Shown here in pieces: positions 44,320 through 53,164 of a DNA stretch of 64,000 nucleotides (position 1 is the stretch's first letter; each line of letters begins with the position of its first letter). A model generated the notes under the pieces. That model was not told the origin of the DNA. It worked only from the letters and a program-made list of their open reading frames with translations, and ran no database searches. The DNA lies in contig NZ_CAJUPR010000006.1 of the NCBI RefSeq assembly GCF_910588665.1, forward strand, positions 1 to 64,000, read 5' to 3'. A program made the translations under genes and the position numbers. Origin of the DNA: an uncultured Brachyspira sp. GTDB lineage: Bacteria; Spirochaetota; Brachyspiria; Brachyspirales; Brachyspiraceae.

Positions 44320-45777
44320 ATGAATAAAATAAATAATATATATATAGGATATCCGCCGTTTGAAAGCGACAGGGGAATAGCCATGCTTTCTCAAAACAGG
44401 CAATTTCAATGGTTTAAATCCCCTACATATATTTATCCTGTAGTGCCAGCTACTGCAGCTACTATGATAAAAAATGCAGGCTACAATGTGTATTTTGTTG
44501 ATGCTATAGCTAGAAATATGACTTCTAAAGAATGGCATCAATATTTAGAAACAAATACTCCTGATTTATTATTCTTCGAAGTTAAAACTCCTGTTATATA
44601 TAAGGCTTGGAAAATAGCTGATGAGCTGAAAACTAAATACCCTAATATTATAGTGGTTTTAGGAGGAGACCATGTTACTGCTATGCCTGAAGAAACAATG
44701 GATAATTGTAAAGTTGATTATTTACTTACAGGCGGAGATTATGATTTTCTGCTTTTAAACCTGATAGAATATTTAAACGGCAAAACTCAATTAGAAAAAG
44801 GCATATACTATAGAGAATATAACAGTATAAAAAATACAGGGTTATTTGAATTAAAACATGATTTAAAAAATCTTCCATTTATAGACAGAGATTTAACATC
44901 ATGGCAAGATTACGCTTATGACAATGGAAACTTCAAAAGAATACCCGCAACCTATATAATGGCTGGAAGAGACTGCTGGCATCATAGATGTACATTCTGT
45001 TCTTGGACTGGAATATATAACAATTTCCGTGTAAGAACCGCTGAAAATGTAGCTGATGAAATAGAGTTTCTTTACAATAAATACAATATAAAAGAAATAA
45101 TGGACGATACAGGGTGCTTTCCAGTAAAAAAATGGCTCAATGATTTCTGCAATTTTATGATAGATAAAAAACTGAATAAAAAAGTTAATATAGACTGCAA
45201 TATGCGTTTTGGGGCATGCAATGAAGACGAATACAGACTTATGAAAAAAGCAGGATTCAGATTCCTTTTATTCGGACTCGAATCTGCAAGTCAGCATACA
45301 TTAGACAGACTTATTAAAGGAAATAAAACCGAAGATATAATTCCATCATGCAAAGCCGCTTCGGATGCAGGACTTTCTCCTCATATTACAGTAATGCTGG
45401 GCTATCCTTGGGAAACCGAAGAAGATATTCAAAAAACTTATGAGCTTACTAAAAAGCTTCTTCTTAAAGGATATGCAAAAACTATGCAGGCTACAATTAT
45501 AATTCCGTATCCGGGCACAGAGTTATTCAATCAATGCAAAAGAGAAAATTGGCTAACTACAGAGAATTGGGAAGATTATGATATGCGCACTGCCGTTATG
45601 AAAACCGATGTCGGAGAAGAAAAAATAAAAGAATATATTCAAAAGCTTTATAACTTGAGTTTCAGCCCCAGTTTTTTAATGCATAAAGTATTATCCATCA
45701 GAGATTTAGATGATATTAAATATTATCTGCGTGCTTTTAAGAAAGTTTCAAAAGGACATTTGAAAGACTTCGCATAA
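44320..45777 (+). CDS. B12-binding-type radical SAM protein
   Basis: 485 residues in the BchE/P-methylase-like group. The N-terminal domain (about 1-170) has a Rossmann-like B12-binding layout (IYIGYPPFESDRG, VVLGGDHVTAMP). The radical SAM domain binds its 4Fe-4S cluster through a Cx4CxxC motif in GRDCWHHRCTFCSW. Later motifs include FLLFGLESASQHTLDRL and VMLGYPWETEEDI. Family members methylate unactivated carbons or rearrange rings in cofactor, lipid or natural-product pathways. There is no pathway gene beside it, so the substrate cannot be named. The B12-binding His signature is not obvious, so cobalamin use is uncertain. Confidence 0.82.
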   Translation: MNKINNIYIGYPPFESDRGIAMLSQNRQFQWFKSPTYIYPVVPATAATMIKNAGYNVYFVDAIARNMTSKEWHQYLETNTPDLLFFEVKTPVIYKAWKIADELKTKYPNIIVVLGGDHVTAMPEETMDNCKVDYLLTGGDYDFLLLNLIEYLNGKTQLEKGIYYREYNSIKNTGLFELKHDLKNLPFIDRDLTSWQDYAYDNGNFKRIPATYIMAGRDCWHHRCTFCSWTGIYNNFRVRTAENVADEIEFLYNKYNIKEIMDDTGCFPVKKWLNDFCNFMIDKKLNKKVNIDCNMRFGACNEDEYRLMKKAGFRFLLFGLESASQHTLDRLIKGNKTEDIIPSCKAASDAGLSPHITVMLGYPWETEEDIQKTYELTKKLLLKGYAKTMQATIIIPYPGTELFNQCKRENWLTTENWEDYDMRTAVMKTDVGEEKIKEYIQKLYNLSFSPSFLMHKVLSIRDLDDIKYYLRAFKKVSKGHLKDFA

Positions 45778-45825
45778 TTTTTATTTCCATATTAATAATT
45801 TTGCAAGCTATAGAAATAAAAATTA
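45775..45825. terminator. Inverted repeat after the radical SAM gene
   Basis: A 13-bp perfect but AT-only-rich stem (45775-45787 with 45813-45825), 25-nt loop, starting at the stop codon, between convergent genes. It may act as a weak bidirectional terminator. Confidence 0.4.
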
Positions 45826-45843
45826 TAAAAACGGCATATATTT

Positions 45844-46122
45844 TTAAATTACTTTTGACTGTTTAATGTTTTTTAAAGAATCGCTGAACTCTTTTAACTG
45901 CTTTTTCCTTTCATCAGGAATTTTTGTATATTCTATATCAGCAATAGCTCCATACAATACATATAAATATACCAAACATATTTTTGGGTATGATTCTTTT
46001 AACATTAAAAAAGACTTTTCCGCTCCAAGCTTAATAAGTTTTTCAGGAGAATCAATATTAACCGATTCTAATTTTATTGCTATTTCCTTACCTATATTTT
46101 TCATAGATATTAATGATGACAT
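45844..46122 (-). CDS. TfoX C-terminal domain protein
   Basis: 92-residue protein corresponding to the C-terminal domain of TfoX/Sxy: SMKNIGKEIAIKLESVNIDSPEKLIKLGAEKSFLMLK is the helix-hairpin-helix-like core, followed by VYLYVLYGAIADIEYTKIP. Full TfoX proteins regulate competence in gamma-proteobacteria, but stand-alone C-terminal domains are widespread and of unknown function. It is convergent with the radical SAM gene. Confidence 0.8.
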   Translation of the reverse strand: MSSLISMKNIGKEIAIKLESVNIDSPEKLIKLGAEKSFLMLKESYPKICLVYLYVLYGAIADIEYTKIPDERKKQLKEFSDSLKNIKQSKVI

Positions 46123-46255
46123 TCTATAAACCTTTTTTAATATATTCTTCTGAATTGTAAATTATATCAATTAAAATTTCAATATGCTTTAACATATATT
46201 TACTTAATTTAAAATACAGTATATAATCGGACTAAATATAATATAGGAGTTAATT

Positions 46256-46819
46256 ATGATTAAATTAATTGAAATAAAGCATAATTCTGAAAACATAGAT
46301 TTTTATAAGCAATTATATAACGATGCTTTTCCTAAAGAGGAAAGATGGTCTTTTGATATGATTATGGAAAATAAAGACAATAATAATTATAAATCATATT
46401 CCATATTAGACGAAAATATTCCAATCGGCTTTACGGTTATTTGGCATTTAGATAATATTAATTACGTAGAATATCTGGCTATAGATAAAAAATTAAGGGG
46501 AAGAAAATACGGCTCGGAAGTTTTAACTAAAATACTTAATATGATTAATAATAAATTAATAGTTATAGAAGTTGAACCTTACGAATTAAATGAAACTGCA
46601 AAAAAGCGTATAGAATGGTATAAAAGATTTGGTCTTATATTGGCAGATTATGATTATGATATGCCTTGTCTAGATAAAAACAATAAAATATCATCTATAA
46701 AAATGAAAATAATGACAAACAGAAATTTAGAAAATAAAGAACAGCATGATAATATAATAAAAATATTATATGATAAGATTTATAAGCCCAGATTAGATGA
46801 AATAGATAAATGGAAATAA
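46256..46819 (+). CDS. GNAT family N-acetyltransferase
   Basis: 187 residues. The acetyl-CoA fold is visible: YVEYLAIDKKLRGRKYGSEVLTKI contains the (R/Q)xxGx(G/A)-type loop as RGRKYGS, preceded by the beta-4 strand, and WYKRFGL is near the end. AGGAGTT precedes the ATG and a TATAAT box lies about 30 nt upstream. The substrate cannot be inferred. A strong bidirectional terminator follows. Confidence 0.82.
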   Translation: MIKLIEIKHNSENIDFYKQLYNDAFPKEERWSFDMIMENKDNNNYKSYSILDENIPIGFTVIWHLDNINYVEYLAIDKKLRGRKYGSEVLTKILNMINNKLIVIEVEPYELNETAKKRIEWYKRFGLILADYDYDMPCLDKNNKISSIKMKIMTNRNLENKEQHDNIIKILYDKIYKPRLDEIDKWK

Positions 46820-46823
46820 AACT

Positions 46824-46869
46824 AAAAGCGGTAAGACTTCTATAACACAATATATCTTACCGCTTTTTT
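46824..46869. terminator. Bidirectional terminator between GNAT and PepSY-like genes
   Basis: Stem AAAAGCGGTAAGA (46824-46836) with TCTTACCGCTTTT (46855-46867), 18-nt loop, A- and T-runs on both sides, between convergent genes. Confidence 0.9.
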
Positions 46870-46885
46870 CTTCTTCATAATTAAA

Positions 46886-47317
46886 TTAATCATCAAATTT
46901 TTGTCCGATAATCTGTCCGTTTTCTGAAACTATAACTTCCATCATATTATTTAATTTTAATTTATAATTTCCCCATTCTTTTTCAGCATCAATAACGGAA
47001 GCCTGCGGATATGCATTTTTTACAGCCCGTACTACAGAAGGAGGAAAAGCGGCATCAGGTATAGGAGCATATTCGCTGTCTATACTAGTCCAATACCCAT
47101 TGCCTAAAAATTCTATTGATACTCCGTTAGACAATTTAACATCAAATTTCCTTCCGTCTCTTTCAACTTTCCATATCTGAACATTAGGAAATACCCTGTT
47201 AATAAATGATGAAGCCTGCTGAGGCAAGGCAGAAGGCGGAACTACCCAATCATCCGCAAAAAGATTAGAAACGGATAAAATAACTAATGATGATAATAAA
47301 ACAAATAATTTTTTCAT
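46886..47317 (-). CDS. Exported PepSY-like protein
   Basis: 143 residues with a signal peptide (about 1-21, ending LFADD). The mature part is a tandem PepSY-like (DUF2874) domain: VPPSALPQQASSFINRVFPN, KVERDGRKFDVKLSNGVSIEF, then a second repeat IPDAAFPPSVVRAVKNAYPQASV and NYKLKLNNMMEVIVSENG. These periplasmic domains resemble beta-lactamase-inhibitor folds; biological role unknown. TAAGGAGAG precedes the ATG. Confidence 0.85.
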   Translation of the reverse strand: MKKLFVLLSSLVILSVSNLFADDWVVPPSALPQQASSFINRVFPNVQIWKVERDGRKFDVKLSNGVSIEFLGNGYWTSIDSEYAPIPDAAFPPSVVRAVKNAYPQASVIDAEKEWGNYKLKLNNMMEVIVSENGQIIGQKFDD

Positions 47318-47466
47318 GATTTACTCTCCTTAAAAACAATATATGTAAATTATCTTTACAATAATAAGTATATCATTTTTAATATATTTGTCAAGTTTAT
47401 TTACAATATTTTTACTATTTTTTTACATTATAATATGCATCCGCATCAAAAAAAACTGACAAATAA

Positions 47467-48753
47467 TCATATAATAGTGCCGCTTTTAACTACAGTATTT
47501 TTAGGTATTATTACAATTCCGTCTCTGATACAATAGAATTCGCTGTCCTGATGCTGTATTTTCTTTTTATTAGTAATAACAACCTCATTGCCTATTCTTA
47601 CATTTTTATCTATTATAACATTTTTAAGAGTGCATTTTTTACCAATGCCTATTTTAGGCAAATGCTTAACATTAAGTCTCTCAATATCATTACTATTCTC
47701 ATAATAATCGCTGCCCATCATAATAACTCTTTCTAAAGTTGAACCGCTTTGAACAACAGAGCGTACGCCTATTACGGATTCTTTTATAACAGCATTCTCT
47801 ATCCTGCATCCGTCGGCTATAATACTTGAAGTTACATCAGCTTTATCAAATTTAGAAGGAGATAAATATCTCACATGAGTATATATAGGAGTACTTTCAT
47901 CATAAAAATCAAAAGGAGGATTTTTGCTTCCAAAAGATATATTAGCCTCAAAATATGCTTTAATAGTTCCTACATCCTCCCAATAACCTTGAAATGCATA
48001 GCTAAATACTTTATATTTTTTTATAGCTTCAGGTATAATATCCTTGCCGAAATCAATCATAGAAACATCAGATAAAAGCTCTTTAAGTACACTGTGCCTG
48101 AATACATAAATACCCATAGAAGCCAAATATTCTTTATGAGGATCTTCTATATTGAACATTTTTTTCTGTTCTTGGCTTAACTTTAATGAATTAAGTACCT
48201 CATCTTCTTTTGGTTTTTCATGAAAATTGGTAATCTGACCTCTTTTATTTACAAGCATAACTCCAAAACCTTTGGCATCTTCCTTTACAACTGGAACTGT
48301 TCCAACTACTATATCAGCCCCTGTTTCAAGCATATGCTGAAGCATTACATTATAATTCATACGATACACCTGATCACCTGAAAGTATAACTACATTATTG
48401 ACAAATTCATTATCAAAATGTGCAAGATTTTTTCTAACGGCATCTGCAGTACCCTGATACCAATCTATATTAGTATCTGTCTGCTCGGCTGCAAGTATAC
48501 TTACATGTCCTCCTGAAAAGTTATCAAATCTATAGGCATTGTATATATGATTGTTCAAAGAAGCACTATTAAACTGAGTAATAACATATATATTCCTAAA
48601 TCCGCTGTTAATACAATTAGATACAGGTATATCTATCATTCTGTATTGACCGCCCAAAGATACTGCAGGCTTAGAGCGGGCTTTAACTAAAGGATAAAGT
48701 CTTGTTCCTCTGCCTCCGCCAAGTATCAATGCAACAGTATTAAAAGCTCTCAT
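47467..48753 (-). CDS. glgC: Glucose-1-phosphate adenylyltransferase
   Basis: Makes ADP-glucose from glucose-1-phosphate and ATP, the committed step of bacterial glycogen synthesis. 428 residues. It has the nucleotide-binding LGGGRGTRLYPL motif, RMIDIPVSNCINSG, the WYQGTADAVR loop, SGDQVYRM and the left-handed beta-helix C-terminal domain (repeats around residues 300-420). It lies about 80 nt downstream of a HAD gene in a cluster that starts with glgA. Confidence 0.96.
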   Translation of the reverse strand: MRAFNTVALILGGGRGTRLYPLVKARSKPAVSLGGQYRMIDIPVSNCINSGFRNIYVITQFNSASLNNHIYNAYRFDNFSGGHVSILAAEQTDTNIDWYQGTADAVRKNLAHFDNEFVNNVVILSGDQVYRMNYNVMLQHMLETGADIVVGTVPVVKEDAKGFGVMLVNKRGQITNFHEKPKEDEVLNSLKLSQEQKKMFNIEDPHKEYLASMGIYVFRHSVLKELLSDVSMIDFGKDIIPEAIKKYKVFSYAFQGYWEDVGTIKAYFEANISFGSKNPPFDFYDESTPIYTHVRYLSPSKFDKADVTSSIIADGCRIENAVIKESVIGVRSVVQSGSTLERVIMMGSDYYENSNDIERLNVKHLPKIGIGKKCTLKNVIIDKNVRIGNEVVITNKKKIQHQDSEFYCIRDGIVIIPKNTVVKSGTII

Positions 48754-48832
48754 ATAAAAACTCCAATTTTTATTATATAATATTAAGTATAGTAAAAAAA
48801 AATTGACTTTTCAAGAAATAGAATTAAGTTAT

Positions 48833-49618
48833 CTATAGCATATTAAAATATTTTAAGGCTTTATATATACCATCATTATCAACATCGTCCGTTATATAAT
48901 CTGCATATTTTTTTACCTCTTCATCAGCATTGCCCATAGCAATTCCTACAGCGGCATGTTTTATCATAGAAATATCATTACCTCCGTCACCGAAAGCCAT
49001 AGTATCCGACAGCTCTATACCATAGTATTCTATAATTTTATCTATACCTATATGTTTTCCTCCGCCTTTATTATTAACATCTGCAAATAAAGGATGCCAT
49101 CTGCTTGCCTCGCAGTTTTTAAATATGCTATGCATTAATTCTTTTTCTTTTTTATCATCTACAAATAAATTAAGCTGAAGAATATTGTCTGCATTTTTTT
49201 CTAAAAGCTCATAATAATTATCAGCCGAAGGTATAGTAAGATTAATAGAGTTTGATACTTTTTCCACATCTTCCGTAATATAATTTATAAATATTCCGCT
49301 GTCAATCATAACGGAGCATGGAAAGTTTTCCTTATTTTTCAAATAGTGCATTAAAGAATAAATTTCTTCTCTAGCTATTGAATTTCTGTAAATGGATTTT
49401 TCTCCTATATAACAGTCAAAACCGTTAGCAGTTATATATCCGTCAAATTTTAAATCTCCTAAATTATTTATATGCTTCTTTATTCTGCCCGTAGCTATAA
49501 AAACTTTTATTCCTTTATCTTTTAATAATTTTATAGCCTCTTTTGACAAATCTGAAACTTTATGAGTATTGAAACTTACCAAAGTACCATCTATATCAAA
49601 AAATACCGCTTTTACCAT
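48833..49618 (-). CDS. HAD-superfamily phosphatase, Cof type
   Basis: 261 residues from ATG 49618; a frame-extending TTG four codons upstream is less likely. HAD motifs: FFDIDGTLV (nucleophile Asp and acid/base Asp), VFIATGR, and the C-terminal GDGGNDISMIKHAAVGIAMGNA. The C2-type cap between them is typical of Cof/YidA sugar phosphatases. The substrate is probably a phosphosugar or a flavin/PLP phosphate. It lies between the DJ-1-like gene and glgC in the glycogen cluster, so a sugar-phosphate role is plausible but unproven. Confidence 0.9.
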   Translation of the reverse strand: MVKAVFFDIDGTLVSFNTHKVSDLSKEAIKLLKDKGIKVFIATGRIKKHINNLGDLKFDGYITANGFDCYIGEKSIYRNSIAREEIYSLMHYLKNKENFPCSVMIDSGIFINYITEDVEKVSNSINLTIPSADNYYELLEKNADNILQLNLFVDDKKEKELMHSIFKNCEASRWHPLFADVNNKGGGKHIGIDKIIEYYGIELSDTMAFGDGGNDISMIKHAAVGIAMGNADEEVKKYADYITDDVDNDGIYKALKYFNML

Positions 49619-49651
49619 AATAAAATCCAATTTATAATATTATTTTTTTAT

Positions 49652-50176
49652 TTAAGATATGTTATTCAATGCCTCCACAATAGTATGGGCAAACTCCTTT
49701 GAAGAATGAGGACCGTTTGCAGTTATTATATTACCTGAAACTACAACATTATCAGTCAATACATTAGCATTTCCATGCCGTACATGAGATTCATCGGCAG
49801 ATAAGCATGTAACATTAATACCATCAAGTATCTTAGCATTAGCCATTATAACAACACCGCTTCCTATTGCCCCTACTATTTTCTGATTATCTAAAAATAG
49901 TCTGGCAAGACCCTGAGTACGCCAATCGTCCCATAAAGTGATGCATCCTATTCCTCCTATAAATATAACGGCATCAAATTCAATAGCATCAACTTCGCTG
50001 AAAAGCAAATCTATATTTTCCGTACTTCCGAATTTACCTTGAGCAGTTCCTATAAATGTGGAAGATACTTTTGTTTTATATCCTGATCCTTCAAAAATTT
50101 TCTTGCTTTCAAAATATTCTTCATCTTGAAAGTTCTGACCAGGCATAACATACAAAATATTATTAGTTTTTTCCAT
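49652..50176 (-). CDS. DJ-1/PfpI family protein lacking the nucleophile cysteine
   Basis: 174 residues from ATG 50176 (GGAGAG about 10 nt upstream; a TTG opens the frame six codons earlier). The DJ-1/PfpI fold is recognisable: ILYVMPGQNFQDEEYFE, DAVIFIGGIGCITLWDD and KIVGAIGSGVVIMANAKILDG. The position of the usual nucleophilic Cys (AICxGPxxLA) reads AIGSGVVIMA, so Gly replaces Cys. A Cys occurs elsewhere (GGIGC). It may be a non-catalytic or differently acting member. It lies between glgA and a HAD phosphatase. Confidence 0.82.
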   Translation of the reverse strand: MEKTNNILYVMPGQNFQDEEYFESKKIFEGSGYKTKVSSTFIGTAQGKFGSTENIDLLFSEVDAIEFDAVIFIGGIGCITLWDDWRTQGLARLFLDNQKIVGAIGSGVVIMANAKILDGINVTCLSADESHVRHGNANVLTDNVVVSGNIITANGPHSSKEFAHTIVEALNNIS

Positions 50177-50210
50177 TTTAAATAAACTCTCCAATATTAT
50201 TTATATCTAT

Positions 50211-51704
50211 TTACAATATGCAATTCTTATCATATTTATTTTTATTTTGTACAGCAAGTTTATAAGCTTTTATATACTCTTTTGCACTTTTCTCCCAAGA
50301 ATTATCTATCTTCATACCCCTCTTCTGCATATTTATAAACCTATCTCTATGATCATAATAAACGCTTACAGCCCAGCCTATAGTATTATATAAAGCCGAA
50401 GGATCGGAATCATAAAATTTAAAACCTGTACCTTCGCCTGTCTGTTCATTATAATTATCAACAGTATCTTCAAGCCCGCCTGTGGCATGCACAATAGGTA
50501 AAGTACCGTATCTCAAAGAATACATTTGATTAAGTCCGCAAGGCTCAAACAATGAAGGCATCACAAATAAATCGCAGCCAGCTTCTATTAAATGCGATAA
50601 TTCATTATTATATCCTATATAAGAACCGACTCTTCCAGGATATTTTTTAGGTAAATCTCCAAAGAAACTTTCAAGTCCTTTATCTCCGCTTCCGAGTATG
50701 CAAAACTGCACTTTCATATTATTAACTAAAGAATCTATTATAGAAGCTATAAAATGATATCCCTTTTGATCTACAAATCTGCCTATGGCTCCTATTAATA
50801 CAATATCATCATCTTCCTCAAGCAAGAATCTATTCTGAAGCTCCTTTTTGCATATTTTTTTGCCGTCCATATTATCTGCAGAATAATTTTCAGGTATAAG
50901 CTTATCCTTTTCAGGAGACCAAACATCTTCATCAATACCATTTAGTATTCCAAAGAAACTTGTAGTTTTATTCTGCAAATAAGGCGCCATTCCATGCCCG
51001 CCGTAAGGAGAAGAAATCTCTCTGGCATATGTAGGACTTACTGTTGTAACCACATCAGAAAAGAATATTCCGCCTTTTAATAAATTAATGTTTCCATGAT
51101 CTTCAAATGCATCGGGGCTGAAATTATTCCAGCCCAAACCTAAATAATCATAGGTAGATGCTGCATTATATATGCCTTGATAATTAGCATTATGTATAGT
51201 AAGGAGGCTTGCAGCTCTTCCTATTTTATCATTCCAATGCCAAGTTTTTATATAGGCAGAAATTGAAGCAGTCTGCCAATCATTAGCATGAACAACATCT
51301 ACATCCAGCGGCAAATCCTTGCATAACTGCAAAGCAGCGCAGGAAAAAAAACCAAATCTCCAAGCATTATCATTATAATCATTAAAAGAAGCGTCATGGT
51401 AAAGACCTTCTCTGCTAAAAAAACTATGATGCTCTATAAAATAAAAATCTACTCCGTCTTTTACAGTTTTAAATACGGAACACCATTCTTCTCCGTTTCC
51501 CATCCATACGCCCATAGTAGGAAGTATATTTTCCAAATGACAATCATAAAAATTAATATCCCTATATTTCGGAAGCACGACGCAAGCATCAACATTTAAT
51601 TTCTTTAAATATATAGGCAAAGCTCCGACCACATCAGCAAGTCCTCCTGTTTTTATAAAAGGCGCCGCCTCTGAAGATGCTATCATAACTTTCATTTTTG
51701 ACAT
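50211..51704 (-). CDS. glgA: Glycogen synthase (ADP-glucose)
   Basis: GT5 glycosyltransferase that extends glycogen from ADP-glucose made by GlgC. 497 residues. It has the ADP-glucose-binding KTGGLADVVGALP near the N-terminus, DVVHANDWQTA, GRFVDQKGYH and the C-terminal MPSLFEPCGLNQMYSLRYGTLPIVHATGGLEDTV. AGGAG is 6 nt before the ATG. It is the first gene of glgA-DJ-1-HAD-glgC. The branching enzyme and phosphorylase are not in the window. Confidence 0.96.
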   Translation of the reverse strand: MSKMKVMIASSEAAPFIKTGGLADVVGALPIYLKKLNVDACVVLPKYRDINFYDCHLENILPTMGVWMGNGEEWCSVFKTVKDGVDFYFIEHHSFFSREGLYHDASFNDYNDNAWRFGFFSCAALQLCKDLPLDVDVVHANDWQTASISAYIKTWHWNDKIGRAASLLTIHNANYQGIYNAASTYDYLGLGWNNFSPDAFEDHGNINLLKGGIFFSDVVTTVSPTYAREISSPYGGHGMAPYLQNKTTSFFGILNGIDEDVWSPEKDKLIPENYSADNMDGKKICKKELQNRFLLEEDDDIVLIGAIGRFVDQKGYHFIASIIDSLVNNMKVQFCILGSGDKGLESFFGDLPKKYPGRVGSYIGYNNELSHLIEAGCDLFVMPSLFEPCGLNQMYSLRYGTLPIVHATGGLEDTVDNYNEQTGEGTGFKFYDSDPSALYNTIGWAVSVYYDHRDRFINMQKRGMKIDNSWEKSAKEYIKAYKLAVQNKNKYDKNCIL

Positions 51705-51750
51705 AATAAACTCCTAAGATTTGGAATATACTTAAAATATACAACTTTAT

Positions 51751-51781
51751 TTAAAAACTTCAAGCAAATTTATTTGCTTGA
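51751..51781 (-). terminator. Terminator of greA
   Basis: A 10-bp inverted repeat (51760-51769 with 51772-51781), followed on the minus strand by AAGTTTTT. It lies about 8 nt beyond the greA stop codon. Confidence 0.7.
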
Positions 51782-51788
51782 TACTATA

Positions 51789-52253
51789 TTAAATGCTGAT
51801 TTCAAGTATCTCTAAAACTTTATCTCCTGCCGGAACTTTTATAGCAACAACATCTCCCACTTTTTTAGATAATAAACCTTTAGCAATAGGAGTTACTATA
51901 GTAATTTCATTTTTATTCATATCTGCTTCTAATTCTCCGACTATTCTGTATTCAAAAACGGCATTTCTATTTTTATCTTTTACTTTAACCTTTTTTCCGA
52001 AAGTTACTATGTCTTTATCTAATGAAGCGGGATCTATTATTTCACATACTGCCAAATCGCTTTCCAATTTTGATATTTGGGCATTTAATAATCCTTGTTT
52101 TTCTTTAGCAGCATGATACTCGGCATTTTCTTTTAAATCGCCTTTCTCTCTAGCCTCTGCAATAATAGCAGGCAAAGTCTCAAACTCAGATTTTAATTCT
52201 GAAAGTTTAGACTTAGCTTTATCATATCCTTCTTTTGTTATAGGTTTTGCCAT
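51789..52253 (-). CDS. greA: Transcription elongation factor GreA
   Basis: Rescues backtracked RNA polymerase by stimulating transcript cleavage. 154 residues. The N-terminal coiled coil carries the conserved tip acids (AREKGDLKENAEYHAAKE), followed by the C-terminal FKBP-like domain with IVTPIAKGLLSKKVGDVVAIKVP. It is monocistronic, with a hairpin terminator. Confidence 0.96.
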   Translation of the reverse strand: MAKPITKEGYDKAKSKLSELKSEFETLPAIIAEAREKGDLKENAEYHAAKEKQGLLNAQISKLESDLAVCEIIDPASLDKDIVTFGKKVKVKDKNRNAVFEYRIVGELEADMNKNEITIVTPIAKGLLSKKVGDVVAIKVPAGDKVLEILEISI

Positions 52254-52397
52254 TTTTAATATCCTTAAAATTAGTAATCTTTATATTATAAACCATTTTT
52301 AAATATTTACAAATAAAAAGCTTAATAATTAAATATAAAGCTATATCTTATGAAACTTTATAAAAAATATTCATAAGACTTTGAAATAACATATTTT

Positions 52398-52597
52398 TTA
52401 TTTAGGATATATTACGGTAATACAGGCATCAGCATTTGGTATAATTGCACCTTTTTTGGAATAAAAACCATATATTAATGCAGGATTATAGCATAAAGTT
52501 TCAACAAATTTATTTATGCTATTCTTCCTTTCATAAATCCTTCAGAAAATATTAAATGGTGTCTTTTCTCAACTGAGACTTAACAATTAGGACATTT
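52398..52597 (-). pseudogene. Hydantoinase/dihydropyrimidinase C-terminal remnant
   Basis: Minus-strand sequence encodes, in two frames, pieces that line up with the C-terminal end of D-hydantoinase/dihydropyrimidinase-type amidohydrolases. One frame reads VSVEKRHHLIFSEGFMKGRI, and after a shift the next reads NKFVETLCYNPALIYGFYS then KKGAIIPNADACITVIYP before a stop at 52398-52400. These match the family pattern GVE-R-P-L, EG---GRIS, FVE--S-NPA--FGLYP-KG-I--GADAD-V--DP in order. There is an in-frame stop and a frameshift and no upstream portion, so the gene is dead. The exact family member (hydantoinase, dihydropyrimidinase or related) is not resolved. Confidence 0.65.
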
Positions 52598-52725
52598 TAT
52601 AAAATTTTAAACCATAATATAATAACAAAATAATTTTTATCCGGAATAATATTTTAGTTATACCAAAAAATTTTATTAATAGCGATTTATAAAATTAAGT
52701 TTTTCAATTTTTATTATATAATTAA

Positions 52726-52754
52726 TTGACAGCATATATTTTAAAGTATATCAT
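52726..52754 (+). promoter_or_regulatory. Promoter of the Nif3-like gene
   Basis: TTGACA (52726-52731), an exact 17-bp spacer and TATCAT (52749-52754). Leader about 55 nt; GAGG precedes the ATG by 8 nt. Confidence 0.65.
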
Positions 52755-52814
52755 ATCAATATATAAAAAAGCTGTAATAAAATATTAAGCTTATTAAATT
52801 ATGAGGCTTTATTT

Positions 52815-53162
52815 ATGGATATAAAAAAAATAAAGATAGAAACATATATACCTGAAGAATACACCCAAAAATTAAGAGAAGCTTTAAATAATATAGGAGC
52901 ATTAGGTAAAGGCAATTATGACAATGTAATGTCTGTCTCAAAAATAACAGGTTATTGGCGCCCTCTTAAAAATGCTAATCCTTTTAACGGAAATATTAAT
53001 GAAATATCTAAAGCTAATGAAGATAAAATAGAGTTTTCTGCAGATATAAAAAATATAGAAAGCATCATAAAAACAATAAAAGAAATTCACCCTTATGAAG
53101 AGCCTGTAATAAATATTATACCGTTAATAAATGACAGATTTGATATAAATTTAAATTATTGA
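52815..53162 (+). CDS. Nif3/YqfO-like insert-domain protein
   Basis: 115-residue protein equivalent to the PII/CutA-like domain found inserted in YqfO (Nif3 family) proteins. It has IETYIPEEYTQKLREALNNIGAL-type start, GNYDNVMSVSKITGYWRPLKNANPFNG, and the IKEIHPYEEPVINIIPL ending. Stand-alone copies are common and their function is unknown; the domain may bind small ligands or metals. It is convergent with the following gene, only 2 nt between stops. Confidence 0.85.
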   Translation: MDIKKIKIETYIPEEYTQKLREALNNIGALGKGNYDNVMSVSKITGYWRPLKNANPFNGNINEISKANEDKIEFSADIKNIESIIKTIKEIHPYEEPVINIIPLINDRFDINLNY

Positions 53163-53164
53163 TT

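Larger units (their letters stand above)
52254..52814. other. Intergenic region holding a hydantoinase-family remnant
   Basis: About 560 bases. It contains the degraded gene described at 52398-52597, a plus-strand promoter for the Nif3-like gene, and otherwise AT-rich sequence. No intact gene. Confidence 0.6.
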
